This document shows positions 1 to 7,908 of a DNA stretch of 64,000 bases, one piece after another (the first letter of the stretch is position 1; each line of letters opens with the position of its first letter). The stretch covers positions 156,425 through 220,424 of the forward strand of contig NZ_AOIM01000013.1 in assembly GCF_000337575.1 (NCBI RefSeq), written 5' to 3'. The notes under the pieces were generated by a model. That model saw only the letters and a list, made by a program, of their open reading frames with translations, was not told the origin of the DNA and did not search any database. The DNA is from Natrialba hulunbeirensis JCM 10989. GTDB lineage: Archaea; Halobacteriota; Halobacteria; Halobacteriales; Natrialbaceae. Made by a program: the position numbers and the translations under genes.

Positions 1-2
1 GG

Positions 3-239
3 CTATCTGACTGCCTCACTCGATTAGATTTTGGCGGTCAACTCAACCGACGCGAGCGAAACCACACCGCAAAGTGGTTTCAGACGCTGAAAATATGAAC
101 CGACCGCTTCCACACGAGTTGGTTGAGCAGTTCAGCCAGTTCCAAGCGATGGATCAGTCGATTCGTCCACCAGTATAACAGGAATCACCCGGATCAGGCG
201 CTTGACCACCGCACGTCAGCCGAGAAGGCACTCAACTAG
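3..239 (+). pseudogene. Decayed DDE-type transposase, C-terminal part
   Basis: One frame is open from the window edge to TAG at 237-239 except for a single TGA at 96-98. The translation has the tail of an integrase-core (DDE) transposase: AKWFQTLKI, the stop, then DRFHTSW, RWISRFVHQYN and the closing block HPDQALDHRTSAEKALN. Related transposases usually carry an arginine at the stop position, so a CGA to TGA change is plausible. The N-terminal part lies outside the window or is lost, and no inverted repeat is visible. I could not assign the IS family. Inference: a dead insertion-sequence remnant bordering the phenylacetate locus. Confidence 0.65.
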
Positions 240-435
240 ACGGTGCCATCCGGCGCAACGAACGGATCGGTTGATATCGCCGACAGCAGCGGCTTCGACC
301 CCGATTGTGGTTACGGGCTTAGTTTCAGTTATAACAGCGACTACGACTGCGGTCTCGGCTTCAATTCCGGCTGTAGTTCGATTGCGGTTGCAGCTTCAAC
401 GCCGACCGAAACGATCCGCCCAACGTGCGCAAATA

Positions 436-1725
436 CTACCGGTGGTCGTACACCCGCTGTACCTTCCCGACCTCCGTCCGTTCGATCTCACCGGGCCCAA
501 CGAGCGTCAACTCGTCCGGCGTGAACGACAGCACGTTCTCGAGTCGCGTCAGCAGTCGGTCACGCAACGTCTCGCGCTCGGCGGCGCTCAATCCGCCCTC
601 GTGCTCGACCGTCACCGCCATCCTGTCGAGGCCGTCCTCCCGCGTGAGGTCGATCCGATAGTACGGCTCGACGGCATCGAACTCGAGTACAACGTCCTCG
701 ATTTCGCTCGGGTAGCAGTTGACCCCGCGAACGATGATGAGGTCGTCGGCGCGGCCGGTGACGTTGTCCATGCGGACCATCGTTCGGCCACAGTCGCATT
801 CGTCGGTGGTCAGCGTCGTCAGATCGCCGGTCCGATAGCGCAGGACCGGGAGCGCCTCTTTCGAGAGCGTCGTGAGCACGAGCTCACCCTCCTCACCCTC
901 GGGCAGCACCTCGCCGGTTTTCGGGTCGATTACCTCGGGGTAGAAGTGGTCTTCCCAGATGTGCAGGCCGTCCTGGGCCTCGTGGCACTCGATCGAGACG
1001 CCGGGGCCGATGATCTCCGAGAGGCCGTAGAGATCGATGCCGGTGACACCGAGGCGATCCTCGATCTCTTCACGCATCGGATCGGTGCAGGGTTCGGCAC
1101 CGAAGATAACCGTCGAAACGGGGAGGTCTGCTACGTCGATGTCCATCTCGGCCGCCGTCTCCGCGAGGTACAGTGAGTACGACGGCGTACAGCAGAGCGA
1201 GTCGCTCTCGAGATCCTGGAGGAGTTCGATCTGTCGCTGGGTCTGACCGCCACCGATCGGGATCACCGTCGCGCCGAGTTCCTCGATGCCGTAGTGGAGG
1301 CCGAGACCGCCGGTGAACAGCCCGTAGCCGTAGGCGTTCTGGACAGTGTCGCCCGGTTCGACGCCCGCTGCGGCGAGCGAGCGGGCGACAACTTCGCTCC
1401 AGACGTCGATATCAGCGTCGGTGTAGGGGACAATTTTCGGCTTCCCGGTCGTCCCCGAGGAAGCGTGAATCCGTTGTACGTCCTCGTCGTCGACGGCGAA
1501 CAGGCCGTCCGGGTACTCGGCGCGGAAGTCTTCCTTCGTGGTAAACGGCAGGGCGTGGATATCCTCGACCGTCTGGATGTCCTCGGGCGCAACGCCGGCC
1601 GCGTCGAGTTCGTCGCGGTAGAAGTCGACGGTCTCGTAGGCGGTTCGAACCGTTTCGCGAAGTCGCTCGTTCTGTAACTCCCTGAGTTCCGTCCGCGGAG
1701 CCGTCTCGCGCTGCGTGTAACCCAT
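436..1725 (-). CDS. paaK: Phenylacetate-CoA ligase
   Basis: Cytosolic AMP-forming ligase that activates phenylacetate to phenylacetyl-CoA, the first step of the aerobic paa route. The 429 residues match the family's usual length of about 430. The adenylation P-loop SSGTTGKPK lies at about residues 89-97, followed by YGYGLFTGGLGLHYG, the acceptor-site region GLSEIIGPG, the LRYRTGDLT motif, and a C-terminal domain with GRADDLIIVRGVN. I chose the ATG at 1725; an in-frame TTG two codons upstream is less likely. A TATA-like box about 30 bp upstream fits a leaderless message. The gene is separated from paaABCD by a Bat-type regulator, so the locus forms one catabolic unit read from several promoters. 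Confidence 0.93.
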   Translation of the reverse strand: MGYTQRETAPRTELRELQNERLRETVRTAYETVDFYRDELDAAGVAPEDIQTVEDIHALPFTTKEDFRAEYPDGLFAVDDEDVQRIHASSGTTGKPKIVPYTDADIDVWSEVVARSLAAAGVEPGDTVQNAYGYGLFTGGLGLHYGIEELGATVIPIGGGQTQRQIELLQDLESDSLCCTPSYSLYLAETAAEMDIDVADLPVSTVIFGAEPCTDPMREEIEDRLGVTGIDLYGLSEIIGPGVSIECHEAQDGLHIWEDHFYPEVIDPKTGEVLPEGEEGELVLTTLSKEALPVLRYRTGDLTTLTTDECDCGRTMVRMDNVTGRADDLIIVRGVNCYPSEIEDVVLEFDAVEPYYRIDLTREDGLDRMAVTVEHEGGLSAAERETLRDRLLTRLENVLSFTPDELTLVGPGEIERTEVGKVQRVYDHR

Positions 1726-1750
1726 ATCCAATCAAACATCTACGGCGGCC

Positions 1751-1760
1751 GATAAAAGTA
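1751..1760 (-). promoter_or_regulatory. TATA-like box of paaK
   Basis: On the minus strand this reads TACTTTTATC, centred about 30 bp before the paaK ATG at 1725. That spacing predicts a transcript starting within a few bases of the start codon. Assigned by eye from position and composition only. Confidence 0.45.
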
Positions 1761-1843
1761 GTGGGGTGTGAGAACACACCACTGTTTTGGGAGGAAAACG
1801 ATCCGATGATGCCCGAAGTACAGCGACGAATCGACACCGGAGT

Positions 1844-2488
1844 TCAACTGAAAATCTGTCGAAACAGCGCCTCTTCTGCCCGCCGAAGCCGTTCTAGAAA
1901 TGCCGACTTACTGATCCCCAGTTCCGTCGCAACCGACTCCGAGGACGTTTCGCGAGGAATCGTGAAGTAGCCCATCTCGAGTGCCGTCCGGATACACTCC
2001 TCTTGAGCAGGGGTGAGGTCCCACCGCTGGGTCGGCGTCTCCCTGGCCTCGGCCTGCAGCGGGTAGACGCGTTCGAGTCGGACGCCGACCGTCTCGCCCG
2101 CGGCCTCCATAACGCCCTTGAGAACGTCCCGACCGACCACAGCGCCGAAGATCATGGCCGCGCCGTCGCGATACTGCAGGGTCTCGACGATGAGACCGGC
2201 GTCGACGAGCCGGTGGACCACGCAGGGCTGTTTCGAGAGACAGCGGTACCGGTATCGGCCGTTCGTTCGAGAGACGTGGAGGTAGCGAATGCGATCGTCG
2301 GACTCGAGTTGCTCGACGAGCGCGTCGGACTGGGTGGAACTGAACTGGAGGAGGTCGTAGCCGTCGTCTCGTCGCTGTGGCGGGCGGGCGTCGACGTCGA
2401 TCCCGTCGCCGACGGCGCGGGTCGCCTCGGCGAGCGGGCAGTCGTCGTGGTGGACGCGAAATTCGACGGCGAGACACTCCTCAATCAT
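1844..2488 (-). CDS. Bat-type HTH-10 transcriptional regulator, likely of the paa genes
   Basis: A 214-residue protein with an N-terminal sensor-like domain and a C-terminal HTH-10 (bacterio-opsin activator type) domain at about 158-213. The HTH block contains LTPAQEECIRTALEMGYF, then PRETSSESVATELGIS and the recognition helix region SKSAFLERLRRAEEA. This is the usual haloarchaeal architecture, in which the N-terminal half senses an unknown signal. The gene lies between paaK and paaA, divergent from paaA with only 92 bp between the starts, so control of the phenylacetate genes is a reasonable inference. The ligand is not identifiable. The start ATG at 2488 is well placed. Confidence 0.85.
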   Translation of the reverse strand: MIEECLAVEFRVHHDDCPLAEATRAVGDGIDVDARPPQRRDDGYDLLQFSSTQSDALVEQLESDDRIRYLHVSRTNGRYRYRCLSKQPCVVHRLVDAGLIVETLQYRDGAAMIFGAVVGRDVLKGVMEAAGETVGVRLERVYPLQAEARETPTQRWDLTPAQEECIRTALEMGYFTIPRETSSESVATELGISKSAFLERLRRAEEALFRQIFS

Positions 2489-2518
2489 GATCGCTGTGGT
2501 GTACCGGACACTGCTAGC

Positions 2519-2528
2519 ATATTTAAAA
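2519..2528 (+). promoter_or_regulatory. TATA-like box in the divergent regulator/paaA promoter
   Basis: ATATTTAAAA lies in the 92-bp gap between the divergent regulator (start 2488) and paaA (start 2581). It is the most AT-rich stretch there. A second TATA-like string, GTATATGG, lies about 15 bp further on. Either could drive paaA. The shared gap is the natural place for the regulator to bind. Confidence 0.4.
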
Positions 2529-2580
2529 CCCGTGTATATGGCAGTGAATCGCTAAGGGCGTTTCCGGCCACTAGTGTGGT

Positions 2581-3525
2581 ATGATGGATCTTGACACAGT
2601 AAAAGAGCGCGCGGGGCCGCGGGAGTTCAGCCCCGCGGACGACCTTCCCAGGGAGTATCGGGAGGCGGCAACCCGGATGATCGAGTTCCACGCCAACAGC
2701 GAAATTATGGGGGCGTACCTCGAGCGGCCGTTCATCCGCCAGTCGCCGAGCATCGACCGCAAGCTGGCGTTCTCTGCGAAGGTCCAGGACGAGATCGGCC
2801 ACGGGCAGTTGCTCTACCGCGCCGCGGAATCGCTCGGTGTGAAGACCCGCGAGGAGATGCTAGATGACCTCGCCAACGGCGACGGGAAATTCCTCAACTG
2901 CTTCCACTACCCGCTTAAAAGCTGGGTCGAAGTGCCGATGATCTCGTTCTTCGTCGACGGAGCCGCAATGCGCCGGCAGGCGACCCTGCGACGGACCAGC
3001 TGGGAGCCCTACGCCCACGCTATGGACAAGGTGTGCTTCGAGGAGGGATTCCACGTCAAACACGGCGAAGACATCCTGAAGGAACTGATGACCGGCTCGC
3101 GAAAGGAGCAGCAGCTGACTCAGGGGGCCTTCGAGGAGTGGTGGCCGCGTATCATCCAGTTCTTCGGCCCGACGGACGACAAGAGCACGCACCACGACTT
3201 CGCCGCCTCGGTCGGGCTGAAACAGCAGTCGAACGACGACCTCCGAAACGCCTTCCTCGATCAGTACATCCCGAAGGCGCGCAAGTACGGCCTCAAGATT
3301 CCCGACGAGCCGCGAATTCGCGAGCGCGACGACGGCACCTACGCCGTCGAGGAGGACGACCTCGACTGGGACGAGTTCTTCACCATCGCAAAGAACGAGT
3401 ACGAGCCAGGACTGGGGCAGATCAACGGCCGCAAGCAGGCTCAGGAGGCCGTCGACTGGGTCTGTGAGACGATCGAAGCAGACGCAGCCACCGCCCGTGG
3501 CCACGAGCCACAGGCGGCCGACTGA
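2581..3525 (+). CDS. paaA: Phenylacetyl-CoA 1,2-epoxidase catalytic subunit PaaA
   Basis: Catalytic di-iron oxygenase subunit of the PaaABC(D)E complex, which epoxidises the ring of phenylacetyl-CoA using O2. At 314 residues it matches bacterial PaaA. The ferritin-like four-helix fold is marked by the carboxylate and ExxH ligands seen in SEIMGAYLERPF, KVQDEIGHGQLLYRAAE and CFEEGFHVKHGEDILKEL. Two ATGs are adjacent (2581 and 2584); either may be used. It begins a compact operon: paaB follows after 2 bp, paaC overlaps paaB by one base, and paaD follows after 7 bp. Confidence 0.95.
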   Translation: MMDLDTVKERAGPREFSPADDLPREYREAATRMIEFHANSEIMGAYLERPFIRQSPSIDRKLAFSAKVQDEIGHGQLLYRAAESLGVKTREEMLDDLANGDGKFLNCFHYPLKSWVEVPMISFFVDGAAMRRQATLRRTSWEPYAHAMDKVCFEEGFHVKHGEDILKELMTGSRKEQQLTQGAFEEWWPRIIQFFGPTDDKSTHHDFAASVGLKQQSNDDLRNAFLDQYIPKARKYGLKIPDEPRIRERDDGTYAVEEDDLDWDEFFTIAKNEYEPGLGQINGRKQAQEAVDWVCETIEADAATARGHEPQAAD

Positions 3526-3527
3526 CC

Positions 3528-3845
3528 ATGATCTGGGAAGTCTTCCGCCAGGCAAAGACCGGCGAGTACCACACCCACTGTGGCAACGTCCACGCACCCG
3601 ACCGCGAGATGGCCAAACAGTTCGCCGCCATCCAACACGGCCGGCGCAAACCCACGAACAGCCTCTGGGTCGTCCCACGCGAAGAAATCGGCGAGATCGG
3701 CAGCGACGAAGTCGCCTTCGGCGGCACGACCGACAAGAGCTACCGCTGGGCGACCGCCTACAACACGACCGGCACCGACGCTCGCGAGGTCGTCGAGTCC
3801 GAAGACGAGCAAGCGACCGCCGAGAAACAGCGAGGTGACGACTGA
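3528..3845 (+). CDS. paaB: Phenylacetyl-CoA epoxidase subunit PaaB
   Basis: Small 105-residue subunit of the phenylacetyl-CoA monooxygenase; in bacteria PaaB bridges the PaaAC heterodimers. It carries the family's characteristic N-terminal region: WEVFRQAKTGEYHTHCGNVH followed by the block around residue 35 with QHGRRKPTNSLWVVPREEI. The C-terminal 20 residues are highly acidic, as is common in halophiles. Its stop codon overlaps the paaC start as ATGA-type coupling (TGA 3843-3845, ATG 3845), which suggests translational coupling for fixed stoichiometry. Confidence 0.93.
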   Translation: MIWEVFRQAKTGEYHTHCGNVHAPDREMAKQFAAIQHGRRKPTNSLWVVPREEIGEIGSDEVAFGGTTDKSYRWATAYNTTGTDAREVVESEDEQATAEKQRGDD

Positions 3846-4786
3846 TGGCGACACCAGATTTCAGTGAGCCCGAGGAACTAACCGCTCGCGAACGCCGGGC
3901 ACTCGAGTCCCTGATCAAACGCCTCGCCGACGACGAGTTCGTCCTCGCCGAACGCTACACCGAGTGGCAGGTCCGCGCGCCGACACTCGAGTCGGATCTC
4001 GCGCTGGCGAACAACGCACAGGACGAACTGGGACACGCTCGGCTCTGGTACGACGTGCTTGGTGACCTCGGATACACGGAGCGAGAACTCGTCTACGAGC
4101 GCGATCCGGCGGAGTTCCGCCACAGTACGCTCGTCGAGCTCCCCTTCGAAGATGGCGACTGGGCGGACGCGGTGCTCCGGTCGTATCTCTACGACGTGGC
4201 CGAGGAGCTTCGATTAGAGGCACTCGAAGACTCGTCGTCGCCGACAATCGCGAACCGGGTTGCAAAGATTCAGCAGGAAGAGGGGTATCACCGCGAGCAC
4301 GCCCAGAACTGGGTCGAGCGGCTCGCCGAGGGCGAGAGCAACGGTGGAGAAGGCCACAAACGCCTGCAGGCGGCGCTCGACCGGCTGTTCCCGCATGCGC
4401 TGACGCTCTTCGAGTCGTGCGCGCCGCCACGCGGCGCGAACGACGCGAACGACGCGAGCGGCGACAAGCCACGAGCAGCCGGCTCCGACGTCGAGGCCGA
4501 CATCGTCGACCTCGGCCTCCGAACCGCGACACTCGAGGAACTCGGCGAGGAGTGGCTCGCGATCGTCGTTCCATACCTCGAGTCGCTCGGCCTCGACGTT
4601 CCCGAGAGCGGGCAGACCGGCGACGGCGAGTTCGAATTCGAGGTCACCCAGGAGATGCTCCCCGACGAACGCGGCCGGGACGGCACCCACACCGACGCGT
4701 GGGCCGACCTCTACGACGACTTCACGCACACCTACCGCGAACTGGGGCGGAGCGAACCAACGAAGATCATGGAGATCCCGGAGTGA
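3845..4786 (+). CDS. paaC: Phenylacetyl-CoA epoxidase structural subunit PaaC
   Basis: Ferritin-like partner of PaaA; in bacteria it is structural rather than catalytic. The helices are recognisable in LADDEFVLAERYTEWQVRAP, NNAQDELGHARLWYDVLG and KIQQEEGYHREHAQNWVERL. The protein has 313 residues, longer than typical bacterial PaaC (about 250). The excess includes a hydrophilic stretch at about 196-221 containing GANDANDASGDKPRAAGSD, a low-complexity insert of haloarchaeal type. It overlaps paaB by one base and is followed 7 bp later by paaD. Confidence 0.93.
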   Translation: MATPDFSEPEELTARERRALESLIKRLADDEFVLAERYTEWQVRAPTLESDLALANNAQDELGHARLWYDVLGDLGYTERELVYERDPAEFRHSTLVELPFEDGDWADAVLRSYLYDVAEELRLEALEDSSSPTIANRVAKIQQEEGYHREHAQNWVERLAEGESNGGEGHKRLQAALDRLFPHALTLFESCAPPRGANDANDASGDKPRAAGSDVEADIVDLGLRTATLEELGEEWLAIVVPYLESLGLDVPESGQTGDGEFEFEVTQEMLPDERGRDGTHTDAWADLYDDFTHTYRELGRSEPTKIMEIPE

Positions 4787-4793
4787 GCCCACA

Positions 4794-5222
4794 ATGAGTA
4801 GCAATAGTCCAGAACCGACCGAGACCGACGCAACGCCCTGTGCCTACACCGAGTACCAATCGGCCGATGGCGACGTTGCCGCAGAGCTCCCAGCGACTGG
4901 TGCAAACGCGACCGGACTCGAGTCCGAGGTCTGGGACGCCCTCTACGAGATCGAAGATCCGGAGATGCCGATCAGCATCGTCGATCTCGGGCTGATCTAC
5001 GGCGTCAGTGTTGCTGCGGGCGTCGCGACCGTCGACATGACGCTCACCTACTCGGGCTGTCCGGCGCGAGAGATGCTGACCGAAGAGGTCGAAGAGACGG
5101 CAGCGGCGGTCGAAGGCGTCGACGACGCCGACCTTCGGCTCGTCTGGAATCCGCCGTGGACGGTCGATCTGGTAACCGAACAGGGGAAAGAAGATTTGCG
5201 GGAGTTCGGGCTGAGTATCTAA
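4794..5222 (+). CDS. paaD: PaaD, MIP18/DUF59 domain half
   Basis: PaaD supports maturation of the phenylacetyl-CoA epoxidase and belongs to the MIP18 (DUF59) Fe-S assembly family. The 142 residues contain a variable acidic N-terminus to about residue 40, then the DUF59 core: WDALYEIEDPEMPISIVDLG, LIYGVSV and the conserved TYSGCPAREML with its single cysteine. Bacterial PaaD continues into a cysteine-rich zinc-ribbon tail. Here the protein stops after LREFGLSI, and the tail is encoded by the next gene 2 bp downstream, so the bacterial protein is split in two. Confidence 0.88.
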   Translation: MSSNSPEPTETDATPCAYTEYQSADGDVAAELPATGANATGLESEVWDALYEIEDPEMPISIVDLGLIYGVSVAAGVATVDMTLTYSGCPAREMLTEEVEETAAAVEGVDDADLRLVWNPPWTVDLVTEQGKEDLREFGLSI

Positions 5223-5224
5223 CC

Positions 5225-5401
5225 ATGCGAGGACACAACCGGCCGGACCCGAGCACGACGACGAGCGGCGAGACGACGGGCGCGACGTGTCCGTACTGTG
5301 ACTCGACGAACACCGTTCGTGAACACCCGAAGGGGCCGTCGCTCTGTCGATCGATGCACTACTGTAACGAGTGCGAGCAGCCGTTCGAAGCGTTCGGATA
5401 G
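5225..5401 (+). CDS. Separate PaaD-type zinc-ribbon protein
   Basis: A 58-residue protein whose second half matches the C-terminal zinc ribbon of bacterial PaaD: CPYCDSTNTVREHPKGPSLC, then RSMHYCNECEQPFEAFG. The four zinc ligands would be the two CxxC pairs; a fifth cysteine lies in SLCRS. It starts with ATG 2 bp after the paaD stop, so the two halves are made from one message and probably act together on the PaaA iron centre. In bacterial PaaD the two domains are fused. The first 20 residues are low-complexity and hydrophilic. The fission is directly visible; the joint function is inferred. Confidence 0.85.
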   Translation: MRGHNRPDPSTTTSGETTGATCPYCDSTNTVREHPKGPSLCRSMHYCNECEQPFEAFG

Positions 5402-5515
5402 AGGCTGACTGCGCCGCCGCGCTCGGTTCCACTACGAATCCGCATCACTCGCCGGCCTCAAGAGCGGTGCTACGCGCCACGACCCGCCTGCAGAACCAGC
5501 CACTCGACTGCCACA

Positions 5516-5523
5516 TTTATTAT
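5516..5523 (+). promoter_or_regulatory. TATA-like box of the paaI thioesterase gene
   Basis: TTTATTAT lies about 27 bp before the ATG at 5546 in an otherwise GC-rich 144-bp gap. This suggests that paaI has its own leaderless transcript in addition to any read-through from the paa operon. Confidence 0.45.
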
Positions 5524-5545
5524 CGATCGTACGACACTGTGAGGC

Positions 5546-5932
5546 ATGGACACCGAAGCCTTCTTCGAGGGCATGCCCTTCGCATCACTGCTTGGGATCA
5601 CTATCACCGAGTGTGCCGACGGCCACGCCGAGGGGGAACTCGAGATGACCGAGGACCTCTCCTGGAACGAAGACCAGTTGATGGCCCACGGTGGGGTCAC
5701 GTTCACGCTGGCAGACACCGTCGGCGGGGCGGCGCTCGTCTCGCTGGTCGACCAGCCCGTGCCCACGATCGACATGCGGATCGACTACCTATCAGCCGGG
5801 ACGGGAGATCTCTACGCCGAGGCAGAGGTCGTCCGCTGTGGAAGCGACGTAGGCGTGGTCGACGTCGACGTCTACGCGGTCGACGACGAGACACACGTCG
5901 CGGATGCGCGCGGTGTGTACAAGACGGGGTAA
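5546..5932 (+). CDS. paaI: PaaI-type hotdog acyl-CoA thioesterase
   Basis: A 128-residue single hotdog-fold thioesterase of the PaaI/YdiI group. Family marks are the early FASLLGITITEC, the helix with LMAHGGVTFTLADTVGG that holds the catalytic acidic residue, and the strand PVPTIDMRIDYLSAGTGD. In the phenylacetate pathway PaaI hydrolyses stalled ring-hydroxylated or epoxide CoA thioesters, releasing CoA and avoiding toxic by-products. Its place directly after paaABCD supports that role, although the general fold also serves other acyl-CoAs. Cytosolic, with no signal or membrane segment. Confidence 0.88.
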   Translation: MDTEAFFEGMPFASLLGITITECADGHAEGELEMTEDLSWNEDQLMAHGGVTFTLADTVGGAALVSLVDQPVPTIDMRIDYLSAGTGDLYAEAEVVRCGSDVGVVDVDVYAVDDETHVADARGVYKTG

Positions 5933-5971
5933 CGCACGACAGCAACAACAGCCACAATCAGAATCGGCGAC

Positions 5972-6940
5972 TCAGACCGGATCGAGTCCGTGCTCCTCCC
6001 GAAGCACGTTGATATACTGGCGGAAGCCGGACTCGAGATCGTACTCGGGATCGTAGCCCAGATCGGACTGGGCCGCCGTCATGTCCAGATTCTGCGTCCA
6101 GGGAAGTTCGCCGTCGTCGGAGACGTCGATCTCGGCATCCGGGAGCACGGTTTCGACCGCCTCGGCGGCCTCGCGAACCGTCGCGAGGACGCCCCGGACG
6201 TTGTACACGCGCTGAGTGAGCTCGTGCTCGGGTGTGAACGCTGCCTTCCGGAACGCCTGCGCGATATCCGCGACGTGTTGCCAGTCGATTGCCTGGTCGC
6301 CGTAGTCGACGCTGTAGGGCTCGCCGAGCGCCGGCTTCTCGATGATATTCGCGAGGAACGCCGAGCCGCCGGTTTCGCGGTACGGACCGTAGGCGACGGT
6401 CGGGCGGAGCGCGACGTGGTCGAGGCCGTACTCCTCGTGGTAGACCCGCGCCTGGTGCTCGTTGTACTCCTTCGTCGCACCGTAGAGCGTGTCCGGGTAG
6501 ACAAGTTCGCCTTCGTCGACCCAGTCTGCGTCGTAGTGCTCGGGCGGGGCGTAGGCCGCTGCAGAGGACGCCCAGGCGACGCGCTCGACCTGGTCATCGA
6601 GCGTGCGTGCAGCCTCGAAGACGTTGTTCGTCCCCAGAATGTTCACGTCGGCCGCCGCGCGCGGGTTCTCGCGCGCCGTTGTCGTCAGGAGCGCGGCAAG
6701 ATGGATGATGTGCGTCGCGCCGGTCTCTTTGACCGCTCGGATGACCTCTGTCGGCTCCGAGATGTCTCCGCGGCGGACCTCGACATCGTCCGCGACGCCG
6801 AGGTTCTCGAGAATCTCCGTGTCCGTCGAGAGATCGTAGGCGACCACGTCGTGGCCGTACTCGAGTAGGTCACGAGCGACGTAGGACCCGATGAAACCAG
6901 TGCCGCCGGTCACCAGTACGGTGGCGTTCTCGCTCGTCAT
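5972..6940 (-). CDS. NAD-dependent epimerase/dehydratase (extended SDR)
   Basis: A 322-residue extended short-chain dehydrogenase. The NAD-binding glycine motif GGTGFIGSYVA is at about residues 11-21, an acidic residue for adenosine ribose follows in VVAYDLS, and HLAALLTTTAREN is the usual fourth strand. The catalytic triad is in WASSAAAYA and YGATKEYNEHQ (YxxxK). It resembles UDP-glucose 4-epimerase/dTDP-glucose dehydratase relatives. The substrate cannot be read from the sequence. It is convergent with paaI (39 bp between stops), so it is probably not part of the phenylacetate unit. Confidence 0.85.
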   Translation of the reverse strand: MTSENATVLVTGGTGFIGSYVARDLLEYGHDVVAYDLSTDTEILENLGVADDVEVRRGDISEPTEVIRAVKETGATHIIHLAALLTTTARENPRAAADVNILGTNNVFEAARTLDDQVERVAWASSAAAYAPPEHYDADWVDEGELVYPDTLYGATKEYNEHQARVYHEEYGLDHVALRPTVAYGPYRETGGSAFLANIIEKPALGEPYSVDYGDQAIDWQHVADIAQAFRKAAFTPEHELTQRVYNVRGVLATVREAAEAVETVLPDAEIDVSDDGELPWTQNLDMTAAQSDLGYDPEYDLESGFRQYINVLREEHGLDPV

Positions 6941-7184
6941 CGCTCGCTCACCACGCCGTCTCGACTGTGGTCAGTGTGGAGTGGCCCGCGAACGGAACAG
7001 CCGCTGTGCGCGAGGGGTTCTGTCATACGGTCTCACTGTCGCTGGCTAGTGACTTTGCTCTACCGGTGGGGTGCATCCAGCGAGGGCGCCACCGACGCTC
7101 GGTCAGGTATCAAATCCGACCGCGAGACGAAATTCGCCGGTGCGATTTATGACACTGTACGTGAAAAAGAAACGTGATCACGTG

Positions 7185-7901
7185 ATGTACAAGCACGTCG
7201 CACTCCTGGTCCGGCAGGATGACCTCTCTCACGAGGAGTTCGTCGACTACTGGCAGACCAACCATACACCCATCGCGAAGGAAATCGAGGGCGTCGTTCG
7301 CTACCAGCAGGTGCTCCCGACCGACCCAGAAAACGCCGAGTTCGACGGCATCGCCGAACTCTACTTCGAGACACTCGAGGAACTACACGCTGCACTTGGC
7401 AGTCCTGGCTCGCGCGACTACGATCCGACGAAAGACGTTGCGGCGGAGGCCCGGCGAGACGTGAACAACTTCCTCGCGATCGACGAGCGACCGCGGCTCA
7501 TCGGCGAGGAAATCGTCCAGAAAGACGAGGTTGACAGCAATACCAACGGCCTCTACAAGCACTCGGCGTTCCTCGTCCGCCAGGAGGGGATGACCCACGA
7601 GGAGTTCGTCGACTACTGGCAGGAGACCCACACCCCAATCGCCCGCGAGATCGAAGGCGTCGTGAAGTACAACACGGTGCTCCCGACCGACCCCGAGAAC
7701 GCCGAGTTCGACGGCGTGGCCGAACTCTACTTCGACGACCTCGAGAAGCTGTACGACGCGCTCGGCAGCGAGGGCTCGCGCGACTACGATCCGGACCGTG
7801 GCAAGGCAAAGGAGGCCCGCGAAGACGTGAACAACTTCCTCGCAATCGACGAGCGACCGCGGCTCATCGGCCGCGAACGACTCGTCACAGACGAGGGGTG
7901 A
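7185..7901 (+). CDS. Tandem EthD-domain protein
   Basis: 238 residues made of two nearly identical EthD-type dimeric alpha-beta barrel domains, at about 1-108 and 119-226. Each begins YKHxAxLVRQ, continues HEEFVDYWQ, HTPIA and EIEGVV, and ends NNFLAIDERPRLIG. EthD proteins are small ferredoxin-fold enzymes or accessory proteins often tied to degradation of ethers or aromatics; the substrate is unknown here. I chose the ATG at 7185, where the domain begins, because a TATA-like GATTTATGAC ends about 35 bp upstream. An ATG at 7149 is the alternative. It is followed 7 bp later by an HD hydrolase, suggesting an operon. Confidence 0.8.
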   Translation: MYKHVALLVRQDDLSHEEFVDYWQTNHTPIAKEIEGVVRYQQVLPTDPENAEFDGIAELYFETLEELHAALGSPGSRDYDPTKDVAAEARRDVNNFLAIDERPRLIGEEIVQKDEVDSNTNGLYKHSAFLVRQEGMTHEEFVDYWQETHTPIAREIEGVVKYNTVLPTDPENAEFDGVAELYFDDLEKLYDALGSEGSRDYDPDRGKAKEAREDVNNFLAIDERPRLIGRERLVTDEG

Positions 7902-7908
7902 CGAGACG

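Noticed and set aside
202-1176. A long open frame antisense to paaK
   Set aside because: The 324-codon frame lies opposite the paaK coding strand, has Arg/Val-rich composition and no domain, and is a typical high-GC shadow.
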